Positions 40,924-48,544 of a stretch of DNA of 64,000 bases are shown here, piece by piece (the stretch's first letter is position 1; each line of letters begins with the position of its first letter). Origin of the DNA: a virus. Below the pieces are notes generated by a model. That model worked only from the letters and a program-made list of their open reading frames with translations. It ran no database searches and was not told where the DNA came from. Position numbers and translations under genes: made by a program. The stretch lies in the IMG/VR virus record IMGVR_UViG_3300044977_000094, positions 62,001 through 126,000 of that record. One strand, 5' to 3'.

Positions 40924-41937
40924 TCAACGGGGCACCGCCAGAGCCCGGCGGTGGGCACCGAGCAGTACCCCGTAGGCGTAGTGGGCCTGCTGGGGCACTA
41001 CGCCGTTGCCGATGATCTTGAGTTCGTCCGGGCGTTTGAGTCCAAGCCCGGTCACGTGCCCGGCGTCCAGCCCCATCAGCCACTCCGCGAACGCCGGCGA
41101 CAAGCGTCGATTCCCGCGGGTGCCAGGCTCCGTCGGCTCCGGTGCACGGCGACCGACCACGCCTTCCCAGCGGCGAATCGCGGGCCCGTAGTCCACGCCG
41201 TCCAACGACACCCAGTCGCGATCAAGACGTACCGCCATGCCCGGCAGGTAGTAGCGGCCCTGCGTGTCACGCTGGTTCGGGCCACCATGTGGGCCGTCCG
41301 AGGCTTTCGGGGTCGGCAGCAGATTCAGAGACGGGTCACCAGGGTTCGCAGGTTCATGCCGCCCTTGCGCTTCGGCGACGTCCCAGCACCGCCAGTTCCG
41401 TCCGCTGTCGTCGGGGTCGGCAGCAGCGGGATGGGCGAAGGCGAACCAGCGGTACCGGTTGTGCGGGGCGCCGATCTCGGCGTCACCAGCTCGTAGGCAT
41501 GTCCACCGCGCGTCATACCCGATTTGGGCCAGGTCGCCGGCGACGACGTCCAGCCCGCGGGACCGGATCGCCGCCACGTTCTCCAGGAAGAGGAGACGCG
41601 GTCGAAGGACGCGAACAGCCTCAACGATGTTCTTCCAGATGCCCGAGCGCTTGCCATGGATTCCGATCCTTGGTCCGGCGTTGCTGATGTCCGTGCAGGG
41701 AAAGCCGGCGGCGATGACGTTCGGGCGATACAGCTCCCGGACCTTCTGCCAGTCGGCCTTGGTGACGTCGCCGAGGTTGGGGACGCCGGGGTGGTGGTGT
41801 TCGAAGACGGTGGCGGCGGCGGTGTCGTTCTCGGCGCCGACGACGACCTGGCCGCCGAGGCCGGCACGGATGGCGATTTCCAGGCCGCCGTAGCCGGAGC
41901 ACAGGGAGGCGATGCGGGTACTGCCGGTGCTGGTCAC
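40924..41937 (-). CDS. DNA C5-cytosine methyltransferase
   Basis: A 337-residue protein from GTG with AGGAG upstream. SAM motif I SLCSGYGGLE (11-20), motif IV GFPCTDIS with catalytic Cys81, motif VI FLENVAAI, motif VIII APHNRYRWFA and motif X IGNGVVPQQA are all present. The usual PCQ is PCT here. No restriction nuclease is adjacent, so it is probably an orphan methylase protecting the element from host restriction. The variable region between VIII and X sets the target; it cannot be predicted. Confidence 0.92.
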   Translation of the reverse strand: MTSTGSTRIASLCSGYGGLEIAIRAGLGGQVVVGAENDTAAATVFEHHHPGVPNLGDVTKADWQKVRELYRPNVIAAGFPCTDISNAGPRIGIHGKRSGIWKNIVEAVRVLRPRLLFLENVAAIRSRGLDVVAGDLAQIGYDARWTCLRAGDAEIGAPHNRYRWFAFAHPAAADPDDSGRNWRCWDVAEAQGRHEPANPGDPSLNLLPTPKASDGPHGGPNQRDTQGRYYLPGMAVRLDRDWVSLDGVDYGPAIRRWEGVVGRRAPEPTEPGTRGNRRLSPAFAEWLMGLDAGHVTGLGLKRPDELKIIGNGVVPQQAHYAYGVLLGAHRRALAVPR

Positions 41938-41995
41938 GGTGCTGCTCCTGGGGGCTGGTGGGTGTGGCGCGGCGGGGCTAGACAGCGGGGGCGGC

Positions 41996-42352
41996 TCAGT
42001 AGGCGCGGAAGTCGTTGTCGGCCATCGCTGCGGGCTGCTCCGGCTGATGTGCAGGCCGAGGGGCAGGCTCCGGTTGGGGCTTTGGCAACGTGGATATGTC
42101 CAGCGCGGCTATCTGGACGCTCTCCGCGTCCTCGCGGGTCGCGTGGTGCATAGAAAGTCCAGCCAGTCCCCACGAGGCCCAGCGCTGCCCGTCGCGGATG
42201 TTGCTCGCGGTGCAGAAGTAGCTGCCGCCGATGGTGTGGCCGTTTGCGACGAGGAGGAACTCGTCTCCGGGCTCGTCTCGGGACCCGAGTGTGGAGAAGC
42301 CGTCGTACTCGGGAACCCGGGTGACGATCGGGCGCGTGGTCGTAGTGGTCAT
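41996..42352 (-). CDS. Unknown protein
   Basis: A 118-residue protein, MTTTTTRPIVTRVPEYDGFS. Beta-rich centre. The Pro-rich tail ends in MADNDFRAY. Function unknown. Confidence 0.5.
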   Translation of the reverse strand: MTTTTTRPIVTRVPEYDGFSTLGSRDEPGDEFLLVANGHTIGGSYFCTASNIRDGQRWASWGLAGLSMHHATREDAESVQIAALDISTLPKPQPEPAPRPAHQPEQPAAMADNDFRAY

Positions 42353-42355
42353 GGT

Positions 42356-42676
42356 CTATGCGACCTCCAGCGCGCGGGCGGCAAGTTGGTGGTAGCAGCG
42401 GCGGCCCTTGCTCCCGGCCTCGCAGGTGCAGGCGTCGCTGGTGCAGCGGTGGATGCGGCTGCCGTCGGTGGACACCGCGAGCCAGATCCGGCCCCGCAGG
42501 GGGTGGATGGCGTTGTCCTCGATCAGCTCGACGGCCTTGGCGGCCTGGTCGGCGGTGTAGCCGGTGGTGGTGGCGATGCGGCGGACGAGGGCGGCGGTGG
42601 TGGTGAGCGCCGTAGCGAGGAGCTGGCGGCCGGCGTGGGCTGCGGTGGTGATCCAGCGGCGGGCGATGGTGCGCAT
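42356..42676 (-). CDS. SWIM-type zinc-finger protein
   Basis: A 106-residue protein. Basic helical N-terminus, then a final CTSDACTCEAGSKGRRCYHQ, where C-x-C-x7-C-x-H is the SWIM zinc-finger pattern used for DNA or protein contact. Divergent from the RHH gene at 42833, with four operators between. Confidence 0.65.
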   Translation of the reverse strand: MRTIARRWITTAAHAGRQLLATALTTTAALVRRIATTTGYTADQAAKAVELIEDNAIHPLRGRIWLAVSTDGSRIHRCTSDACTCEAGSKGRRCYHQLAARALEVA

Positions 42677-42710
42677 CTCGGGCTCCTCGGTGGGTGCTGC
42701 GCTTCCGTTC

Positions 42711-42816
42711 CTTGTGGGTACAACGCTACGCATCTTGTGGGTACAAGGCAAGTGATTGAGCAAAGAATCTTGTGGGTGCAAGATGTGCACGGCGCCATTG
42801 CTCTTGTGGGTACACG
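42711..42816. promoter_or_regulatory. Four CTTGTGGGTACAAG-type operators
   Basis: Copies at 42711-42724, 42734-42747, 42769-42782 and 42803-42816, with one or two mismatches; each is an imperfect inverted repeat CTTGT-GGGT-ACAAG. Start-to-start distances 23, 35 and 34. They lie between the divergent genes 42676 (minus) and 42833 (plus). Confidence 0.75.
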
Positions 42817-42832
42817 CCGCTACCCTGCGAAC

Positions 42833-43081
42833 ATGGTCAAGACGCCCGACGACTACGAGAAGTCCAAGAACATCCGCGTCCCCAACGCCGAGGAATGGGC
42901 ACCATTCCTGGAGGCCACCAAAGCCATGCACCCCGAAGGACGCAGCCCACGCGCCCAAGTAATCCGCGAGTTCATCCGCTGGTACATGCGCCGCCCCGGA
43001 GCCAAACTCCCCGAGCGCCCGCCGGCCGGACCTTGGTCGACACTGCCCGCCGCCTCCGAGCACGCCCCGCCGCAGCCCTGA
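42833..43081 (+). CDS. Ribbon-helix-helix-like regulator
   Basis: An 82-residue protein, MVKTPDDYEKSKNIRVPNAE. The part EWAPFLEATKAMHPEG and SPRAQVIREFIRWYM fits an RHH/CopG-like fold; the tail RRPGAKLPERPPA is nearly identical to the tail of the protein at 25217-25426. Four 14-base operators lie in its promoter, so it likely represses itself and the divergent gene. Confidence 0.65.
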   Translation: MVKTPDDYEKSKNIRVPNAEEWAPFLEATKAMHPEGRSPRAQVIREFIRWYMRRPGAKLPERPPAGPWSTLPAASEHAPPQP

Positions 43082-43089
43082 GCCGCCTC

Positions 43090-43121
43090 GCCCCGCACGC
43101 CCCCGGCCCACGCCGCGGGGC
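43090..43121. terminator. Weak hairpin between convergent genes
   Basis: GCCCCGC and its complement GCGGGGC enclose an 18-base loop between the convergent genes 43081 and 43168. No T-run. Confidence 0.3.
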
Positions 43122-43167
43122 ACATCACGCTGCCCGCAGGCAGGAGACGGGCACGGAACGTTGAGCG

Positions 43168-43353
43168 TCACCGGGTGCCTCCCCGGTTCGGCGGCCGCAG
43201 CTCCACCCCGGCCCGCACCAGCATGTTCCGCGTCGCCGTGTACGAGTAACCGATGCTCCCGGCAATGTTCCGGATGGTCTCGCCGGCCTCGTAGCGGGCC
43301 ACGACGTCGGCGACCAGGAGAGCGCGGGCCGGACCGCGGAGACGCCATGTCAT
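43168..43353 (-). CDS. Small HTH protein
   Basis: A 61-residue protein. The core RYEAGETIRNIAGSIGYSYT then ATRNMLVRAGVELR is the HTH of a common Streptomyces family. Stop overlaps the XRE gene start region by four bases. Confidence 0.7.
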   Translation of the reverse strand: MTWRLRGPARALLVADVVARYEAGETIRNIAGSIGYSYTATRNMLVRAGVELRPPNRGGTR

Positions 43354-43934
43354 GGCTGGTCACCGGCTTTCCCGTTGACGGCCGGGCCGAGGATGAGGCG
43401 TTTGCGGGCGTGCCCGACCCACTTAGCCGCCGTGGAGTGCGGCACGGTGAACCGATCGGCGACCGTGCGCGTCGGTGGCAGGCCGTGCGCCTCGGCTGAG
43501 CGGTACACATCGGCAACGGCGCGCAGGTGCTCATCGGTGATGCGGTTGCGGCGACCGGGGCGGACGGCTGGCGTGATGTCAGCCACGGGCGTAGCACCCG
43601 CAGCGCCCTCGCCGCCGTCTGCCCCGCACGCCAGGCAGGCGAAGCCCGCAGGCGGCTGGCCGTCGCACACGGTGCAGGTCTCGGGTGGCTCTAGCAGCTG
43701 GGCTGGTGTCACGCCGAGGGTCGATGCGAGGGCGAACAGGTCATCGACGTCGACGCGGCGGACGCCCAGCTCGATCTTGTTGAGCGCGTCCGTGCCAAGG
43801 GTGCGTCGGAGCTTCGTCGTCTCGGCGGCCAAGGCTCGAATGCTCAGACCGCGCTTGCGTCGCAACATCCGCACCTTCGCCATGACCATGCGACCGTTCG
43901 GGCCGAGCGCATCGGCCTGCTTTTGGCTCACCAC
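43350..43934 (-). CDS. XRE-family regulator with Cys motif
   Basis: A 194-residue protein; XRE HTH at residues ~20-80 (RRKRGLSIRALAAETTKLRR then ALNKIELGVRRVDV), zinc-like CTVCDGQ...CLACG near 105, and a C-terminal HTH. Similar in plan to the gene at 22050-22592. Confidence 0.7.
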   Translation of the reverse strand: MVSQKQADALGPNGRMVMAKVRMLRRKRGLSIRALAAETTKLRRTLGTDALNKIELGVRRVDVDDLFALASTLGVTPAQLLEPPETCTVCDGQPPAGFACLACGADGGEGAAGATPVADITPAVRPGRRNRITDEHLRAVADVYRSAEAHGLPPTRTVADRFTVPHSTAAKWVGHARKRLILGPAVNGKAGDQP

Positions 43935-44479
43935 TGCACCGCCTGTACGGCCGCCTGAGACGCGCTAGAGGGGGCTTGCGGCTCCGTGGACCCGGAAGGG
44001 GCCTTCAGGGCCACAGAGGGGCCGCCAGGGGCCGCCACGGGCGTGCTGGCGGCATCCGGCAGATCCCCAGCCTTCCTCGCCGCCTCGACCACGTCCCGCC
44101 GCGACCGAACCGAGTACATCGACCGCAGCCACCGCACCCGGCGCTCCACCTGGTCCTCCGACAGGCCCAGCTCCAAAGCCATCTGCCCGTCCGTCAAGCC
44201 GCGTTCCAGGCAGCGCAGGACCGGTGCGAGGGCCACGGGGCTCTTGTCGACCGGCGGCGGACCCGAGCGCTTCCTGGGCTGCGCGTACACCTCGCGGTCC
44301 TTCGGCCTGGGGGTGGGCTGGCGGATCGCCGACATGCGGCGGACCAGTTCGATCAGCTGGGACTCGCGGATGGGCTGCCCGTGCTCGGCCAGTCGGCCCT
44401 CGGCGGCGAACACGCGGGCGGTGCGGAGCATGCGCTCCTCGGTGAGCGTCAGCTTCCGTTGCTCGGTGGTGTCTGTCAT
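43928..44479 (-). CDS. LuxR-type HTH protein
   Basis: A 183-residue protein, MTDTTEQRKLTLTEERMLRT. The motif CLERGLTDGQMALELGLSED then QVERRVRWLRSMYSV matches the C-terminal HTH of LuxR/FixJ regulators. C-terminal tail is low complexity. Early-gene regulator likely; target unknown. Confidence 0.65.
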   Translation of the reverse strand: MTDTTEQRKLTLTEERMLRTARVFAAEGRLAEHGQPIRESQLIELVRRMSAIRQPTPRPKDREVYAQPRKRSGPPPVDKSPVALAPVLRCLERGLTDGQMALELGLSEDQVERRVRWLRSMYSVRSRRDVVEAARKAGDLPDAASTPVAAPGGPSVALKAPSGSTEPQAPSSASQAAVQAVQW

Positions 44480-44558
44480 GTGCTTCTCCGGTGGTTGGTG
44501 CTGGCGGCGAATCTCGTACGGCGGCGAAACTGGCCGCTTGGTCAGTTAGCGGCGGCGT

Positions 44559-44756
44559 TCAGGCACGGGGATGTGGCGGCGGGACCTCGGCGGCGGACGT
44601 GATCCGCGCCAGGTGCGGCGCGTCGTGGGGCCGCCTGTCGACGAGCCCGGTGCAGCGTTGGCCCACGGGGGCTTTGCAGCGCGGGCAGCTGACGGCCAGG
44701 GCCGGATGCCGGGCGGGCCAGTTCATCGCGGCCCGGACGTCGTCGGCGCCGGTCAT
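44559..44756 (-). CDS. Small phage zinc-binding protein
   Basis: A 65-residue protein with CPRCKAPVGQRCTG and a C-terminal Pro/His-rich tail. It shares the C-x-x-C-x-A-x-x-G-x-x-C pattern with the next gene. Actinophage zinc-binding type. Confidence 0.6.
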   Translation of the reverse strand: MTGADDVRAAMNWPARHPALAVSCPRCKAPVGQRCTGLVDRRPHDAPHLARITSAAEVPPPHPRA

Positions 44757-45424
44757 GAGCCGGCCTCGTCCCGCGTGGGCGGCACGAACGGCTCGGTGGG
44801 TGCCGGGATGGCGCGGGCCGTGGCTGCTCGGCGCTGCTCGGCTTCGTGCCGGGCCTGCTCGGGCGACATGCGGGGCTCGACCCCGGGGAGTCCGGCTGCC
44901 TCGGAACGTGCCGGGTGCGGCGGTCGGCGTGCGCCCTTGGGGGTGCGGCAGTCGCGTCCGACGAGGGCCTTGCAGGTGGGGCATTCGACGGAGCGGGCTC
45001 CGGGTCGGTGGTCGGGTCCGTCGCTTAGGACGGGCCGGCCGATCTCCGCAAGCCGTACCTCGACGCTGCGGTGTGGTCCGCCGGTGAGCATCGGCGTGCC
45101 GGCGGATGCGGCGTGGCCTGCGGCGACGGCGCGGAGCTGGCCGCGGAGCCGGGTGAGGTACTGGTCCACGGTCTCGTCGCCGCAGGGCTCGTACTGGAAT
45201 CCGTCGAGCCGGGCGGTGCGGGCCTTGCGGACCTCGGTGATGATCTCGGCGGGTGCGATGAACGGCTGGCGGGCGGCGAGTTCGGCGCAGGCGGTGCGGC
45301 AGGCGTCCAGGTCGTAGTTGGCGAGCAGGTCGTGCCAGGCGTCCGGGGTGTACTCGTCGATCTTCTGGTGGGGGCACAGGGCCCGGACGTAGCGAACCAG
45401 GAGCACGGCGTCGGCGGGGGTCAC
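44753..45424 (-). CDS. Helicase-loader/replisome-organizer-like protein with zinc motif
   Basis: A 223-residue protein from GTG overlapping the upstream stop. The N-terminal part (LVRYVRALCPHQKIDEYTPD then AWHDLLANYDLDACRTAC) resembles the loading proteins next to phage replication initiators. C-terminal VECPTCKALVGRDCRTPKG is the phage zinc-binding motif. It directly follows the replication initiator gene, so it may load the helicase; not proven. Confidence 0.5.
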   Translation of the reverse strand: MTPADAVLLVRYVRALCPHQKIDEYTPDAWHDLLANYDLDACRTACAELAARQPFIAPAEIITEVRKARTARLDGFQYEPCGDETVDQYLTRLRGQLRAVAAGHAASAGTPMLTGGPHRSVEVRLAEIGRPVLSDGPDHRPGARSVECPTCKALVGRDCRTPKGARRPPHPARSEAAGLPGVEPRMSPEQARHEAEQRRAATARAIPAPTEPFVPPTRDEAGS

Positions 45425-46542
45425 TGGTTCTCCTGCTGCATGCGGGCGTTGGCGCGGGCCATGGCGCGGTCGAACAGGTCGTCGGTCTGCTGCTGCGGGT
45501 TTGGTCGGGCCTGGCGCTGCTGGCGCAGGGCGGCGAGGCGCAGCTGGTCGTACTTCTGGCGCAGCTTGGGGGTGCTGAGGATGTTGGCCTGCCAGAACTC
45601 GTCGTTCTGGCACCAGTCGACGGCGGCGAGGACTTGGTCGAGGGTGCGGCCGTCGAGGTCGATCATTCGGCGGGCGGCGTCGCGCCAGCGCTGGGTGATG
45701 TTGGGGCGCTTGGATCCGTTGGCTTCGATGCGGTTGGCGAGGGCGAGGCAGATCAGTTCGACGTCTTCGCGGGCGGGTTCGACAACGCCCTCCTCTTCGA
45801 CCGCTTCGAGGGCACCTTCGGGGTCGTCGTCGGCCGGCTCGGCTGCCGACGCTTTTTCCTCCTGCTCCCTTGCTCCCTGCTCCCTGCTCCCTGCTCCCTG
45901 CTCAGGAGTGAGACCCTCGTGAGACTCTCCGGAGACCCTCATGAGGTCCTCATGAATCTCGACGTCAAGGGGGTGGCCTGCGGTGATGCCATGGACATTG
46001 CCATTCGGCCGGAGCTTGTCGCTCAGGTGGAGCAGTTGGCCTTCGACAACCCCCTCCCCCCTTGAAATCAACCCTCCAGGGGTTGTTCCGGAGGTGCCGG
46101 AAACAGGCGGAGAGACCCTCATGAGACCCTCATGAGACTTTCGTGAGCGCGTGAATTCGCGAGGCGGATTCGCTCCGCGCCACATGGTGAAGGCGTCGTG
46201 CTCGTCGTCCGGACAGGGCGGGATCCGGGACTTCCCCGGATGCTGCGGCCGCTGGTGCTCGGCCCAGTTCGGGCAGTGCAGATAGGTGCGGCCGTCGACC
46301 ACGTACCGGCATACCGGGCCGGCCTCGGCGATGACCTCCAGCCAGTCGTCGATGACCTCGGCCGTAATGTCGCGGTCGCGGGGGAAGCAGTCAGCGGCGA
46401 TGAGCATTCCGTCGTCCACGCCGCGGCCGTGGTCATCGAGATACCCCCAGAGAAGGATGAAGAACAGCCGCACCTCGCGCGGCCACAGCGACACGGTGAT
46501 GGAGGTGCGCAGCTCCGGCTTGATGGAACGGATACGGGCCAT
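45421..46542 (-). CDS. Phage replication protein with internal 11-bp iterons
   Basis: A 373-residue protein. The start MARIRSIKPELRTSITVSLW and LFFILLWGYLDDHGRGVDDG match phage replication proteins with an N-terminal winged helix. The middle (residues ~140-240) is low complexity, encoded by 11-bp and 7-bp tandem repeats. C-terminal region (NITQRWRDAARRMIDLDGRT and WCQNDEFWQANILS) is a DnaD-like/partner-binding domain. Second replication initiator of the element. Confidence 0.75.
   Translation of the reverse strand: MARIRSIKPELRTSITVSLWPREVRLFFILLWGYLDDHGRGVDDGMLIAADCFPRDRDITAEVIDDWLEVIAEAGPVCRYVVDGRTYLHCPNWAEHQRPQHPGKSRIPPCPDDEHDAFTMWRGANPPREFTRSRKSHEGLMRVSPPVSGTSGTTPGGLISRGEGVVEGQLLHLSDKLRPNGNVHGITAGHPLDVEIHEDLMRVSGESHEGLTPEQGAGSREQGAREQEEKASAAEPADDDPEGALEAVEEEGVVEPAREDVELICLALANRIEANGSKRPNITQRWRDAARRMIDLDGRTLDQVLAAVDWCQNDEFWQANILSTPKLRQKYDQLRLAALRQQRQARPNPQQQTDDLFDRAMARANARMQQENQ
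45864..45899 (-). repeat. Five tandem GCTCCCT 7-bp repeats
   Basis: Copies at 45864, 45872 (after one extra T), 45879, 45886 and 45893, inside the replication gene (encoding EQGAGSREQGAREQ). Change in copy number would shift the reading frame. Confidence 0.75.
45910..45953 (+). repeat. Four tandem 11-bp iterons GAGACCCTCAT, cluster 1
   Basis: GAGACCCTCGT, GAGACTCTCCG, GAGACCCTCAT and GAGGTCCTCAT in exact 11-base steps inside the replication gene; the period is not a multiple of three, which favours a DNA signal over coding. Confidence 0.7.
46112..46144 (+). repeat. Three tandem 11-bp iterons GAGACCCTCAT, cluster 2
   Basis: GAGACCCTCAT, GAGACCCTCAT and GAGACTTTCGT follow each other without gaps, 158 bases from cluster 1. 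Likely binding sites for the encoded initiator. Confidence 0.75.
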
Positions 46543-46626
46543 GTGCGGACTTCTCTCGGCGCGGGATCGGACAGGAACTTGGGAGCAAGGGGTGCGGGGC
46601 GGCCGACAGGCCGCCCCACAGGGCTG

Positions 46627-47466
46627 CTATTTGGGCTCGGGGTACTGCTCGGGGTTGGCGCCCCCGGCCTTGAACCCCAGGACGTTGATCTCCGAGCCCG
46701 CGCGGTAGAGGTTCCACGCCTTGATGACGAGCGCGGTCACGTGGGCCTCATCCGGGCGCCCGGCGCCCTTCGCGAGGTTGTCGAGCGCGCGGCGCAGGGC
46801 GTAGATCGGATCGCCCTGGGGGAGGCCGGCGCCGTCGTACAGGCGCGCGTAGAAGAAGGCGCAGTCGCTGGTGTTGATGCGGTTGAACAGCCAGTGGCAC
46901 AGGGAAGCGGTTCCGGCGCTGAGAGCGCCCGCGACAGTGACCCGCTTGCCCACCTCGACGGACCGGCGGAGCTCGGGGTGATCTTCCAGGATGGCCAAGA
47001 GCTGAATGTGAGTGGGGCGCGTGCCGCCCTTGAGGCTTTTGCGCATGCCCTGCTTCCACTGGTAGACGCGCAGGCATACGGCGGCGAGCGGGACGACGTA
47101 GGACTCGCCGTTCAGTCGCAGGACATCGGCGAAGGTGCGCTTCGCGCCGGTGTCCATGGTCATCTGGGTCTCGTCGGGCAGGTTGCGGATGACGAGCATG
47201 CGCAGGGTCACGCCGGACTTGACGATCGCGGCGAGCCGGTGCTGGCCGTCGAGGAGGACGCCGGTGACGGAGAACTTGATCGACTGCCCGTTCTCGGGCC
47301 AGTGTCCGGCGGCCATGTCCACGGCGTATCCGTCGACGACCTGCTCGCGGATGTTGCGGTTGTGGGTGTTGTGGTCCAGCCATTCCTTGGCGAGGCCCGG
47401 CGTGACGTCGACGATCTCGTAGGAGGGGTCGCCTGCCGTGGCTCCGATTACGATGGGGAGGGTCAT
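46627..47466 (-). CDS. ParB-like N-terminal-domain phage protein
   Basis: A 279-residue protein; ATG with AAGGAG upstream. It contains NIREQVVDGYAVDMAAGHWP and LLDGQHRLAAIVKSG, the ParB/Sulfiredoxin-type core (DGQHRLAA) common in phage ParB-nuclease-like proteins. It overlaps functionally with the next gene, which has an HTH. May work in segregation or DNA processing. Confidence 0.7.
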   Translation of the reverse strand: MTLPIVIGATAGDPSYEIVDVTPGLAKEWLDHNTHNRNIREQVVDGYAVDMAAGHWPENGQSIKFSVTGVLLDGQHRLAAIVKSGVTLRMLVIRNLPDETQMTMDTGAKRTFADVLRLNGESYVVPLAAVCLRVYQWKQGMRKSLKGGTRPTHIQLLAILEDHPELRRSVEVGKRVTVAGALSAGTASLCHWLFNRINTSDCAFFYARLYDGAGLPQGDPIYALRRALDNLAKGAGRPDEAHVTALVIKAWNLYRAGSEINVLGFKAGGANPEQYPEPK

Positions 47467-48342
47467 CTACTGCTCCTTGCTGAGGGAGTTGGCGACATCG
47501 GAGAGGGTGTCGCTGAGGGTGTTGAGGCTCGCCGTCCACCACTGGCGAGCCTCTTCGTCTGCCGTGGCTTCTGCGAGGTTCATGGCCTGCAGAAGCGCGG
47601 CGGTGTGCTCCAGTGCGCCGAGCAGGTCGGGCACGTGGCGGTGGGTCATCTCCCGGTTGCGGCTGAACCGGTCGTCTTGGGTGAGCCGGGCGAGCTTCTC
47701 GGTGGTGCGCGTGAGGTCGCGGGTGGCTTCGGTGAACGCCTCGGGGAGGGGGCGCCGCTTGGGCTTCGCGGGCTCCGGCGTAGGGGTGGTGACGGTCGGG
47801 GAGACGGTCTCCAGGCTGGTGTAGTCCAGGACGTGGGACTGCCCGGGGTGGGCGTCCTCATCGGGCTCCAGCCACTCACTGCCTGCGAATTCGTCCGTGG
47901 CCTCTTGGCTGCGCTGCTGCTGGACGTAGTTGATGCCGCGCCGTACTGCCTGCTGGCGCCAGTCGGCCTCAGGCCGGGACGAGCTGTAGCTCTTGCCGTC
48001 GGTCCCGGTGATCTCGTCAGGTGTCGTACTTTCCGACACCTGACGTAGGTCCTTGGTGATGGTCTTGTCGCTGATGCCAGTGGCCGCGACGATCGCACGA
48101 ATGCTCAGCCCCGACTCCCTCAGCGAGGCGACGACTTCCTGTCGTTCCTCGCGGGGGAGCCGCAGCCGGGACGCCCCGAACTCCTCAGTGCAGTAGCTGT
48201 CCCAGTTCGGGTAGCCCAGCGCCGCCCAGGCGCGGCTGGTGTAGGCGTCCTGGATGAGGAGCCAGGTGCCCTCGACGGCGACCTTGATGCGGTCGGTGAG
48301 GACGCGGGCTTCCTGCTGGGTGGTGATGGCGATGTCAGTCAC
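47467..48342 (-). CDS. HTH protein of a ParB/partition-like pair
   Basis: A 291-residue protein from GTG with AAGGAGG upstream. Residues ~50-100 contain an HTH (ESGLSIRAIVAATGISDKTI), followed by TGTDGKSYSSSRPEADW, a segment typical of phage HTH proteins paired with ParB-like ones. The C-terminus is a coiled coil. An 11-bp inverted repeat lies inside the gene. Confidence 0.65.
   Translation of the reverse strand: MTDIAITTQQEARVLTDRIKVAVEGTWLLIQDAYTSRAWAALGYPNWDSYCTEEFGASRLRLPREERQEVVASLRESGLSIRAIVAATGISDKTITKDLRQVSESTTPDEITGTDGKSYSSSRPEADWRQQAVRRGINYVQQQRSQEATDEFAGSEWLEPDEDAHPGQSHVLDYTSLETVSPTVTTPTPEPAKPKRRPLPEAFTEATRDLTRTTEKLARLTQDDRFSRNREMTHRHVPDLLGALEHTAALLQAMNLAEATADEEARQWWTASLNTLSDTLSDVANSLSKEQ
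48016..48044. promoter_or_regulatory. 11-bp perfect inverted repeat inside the partition-like gene
   Basis: GTCAGGTGTCG (48016-48026), 7-base spacer TACTTTC, CGACACCTGAC (48034-48044). Could be a parS-like binding site for the HTH protein, or a hairpin. It lies in coding sequence. Confidence 0.5.
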
Positions 48343-48544
48343 GCGGCTTGCCCTCCTTCCGTTGTGCGATCTCGGTGGGTGTGAGCGGTTCGGGCTGCCC
48401 CGCGCGGGCCCACGGGGAGTGCGTGCGGCACAGGTAGGCGCCGCTGGCGTACTGCCTCACGTCGGGGTCACCGCACCTGCCGTCGGGGGTCCCGAAGCGG
48501 CAGGTCGGCGGGTAGACGAGGGTGCGGCTCATGTCGGCGGTCAT
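48335..48544 (-). CDS. Small zinc-binding protein
   Basis: A 69-residue protein, MTADMSRTLVYPPTCRFGTP, with a second cysteine pair near CGDPDV and CRTHSP. Its ATG overlaps the upstream stop (ATGA); its stop overlaps the next GTG by 8 bases. Confidence 0.55.
   Translation of the reverse strand: MTADMSRTLVYPPTCRFGTPDGRCGDPDVRQYASGAYLCRTHSPWARAGQPEPLTPTEIAQRKEGKPRD

Noticed and set aside
40865-40926. 20-residue TTG-start peptide with CPDCW behind the methylase
   Set aside because: Too short and no RBS; only a stop/start overlap supports it.
46198-48048. Long plus-strand open frame (616 codons)
   Set aside because: It lies antisense to the replication, ParB-like and HTH genes and has no RBS; a high-GC artefact.
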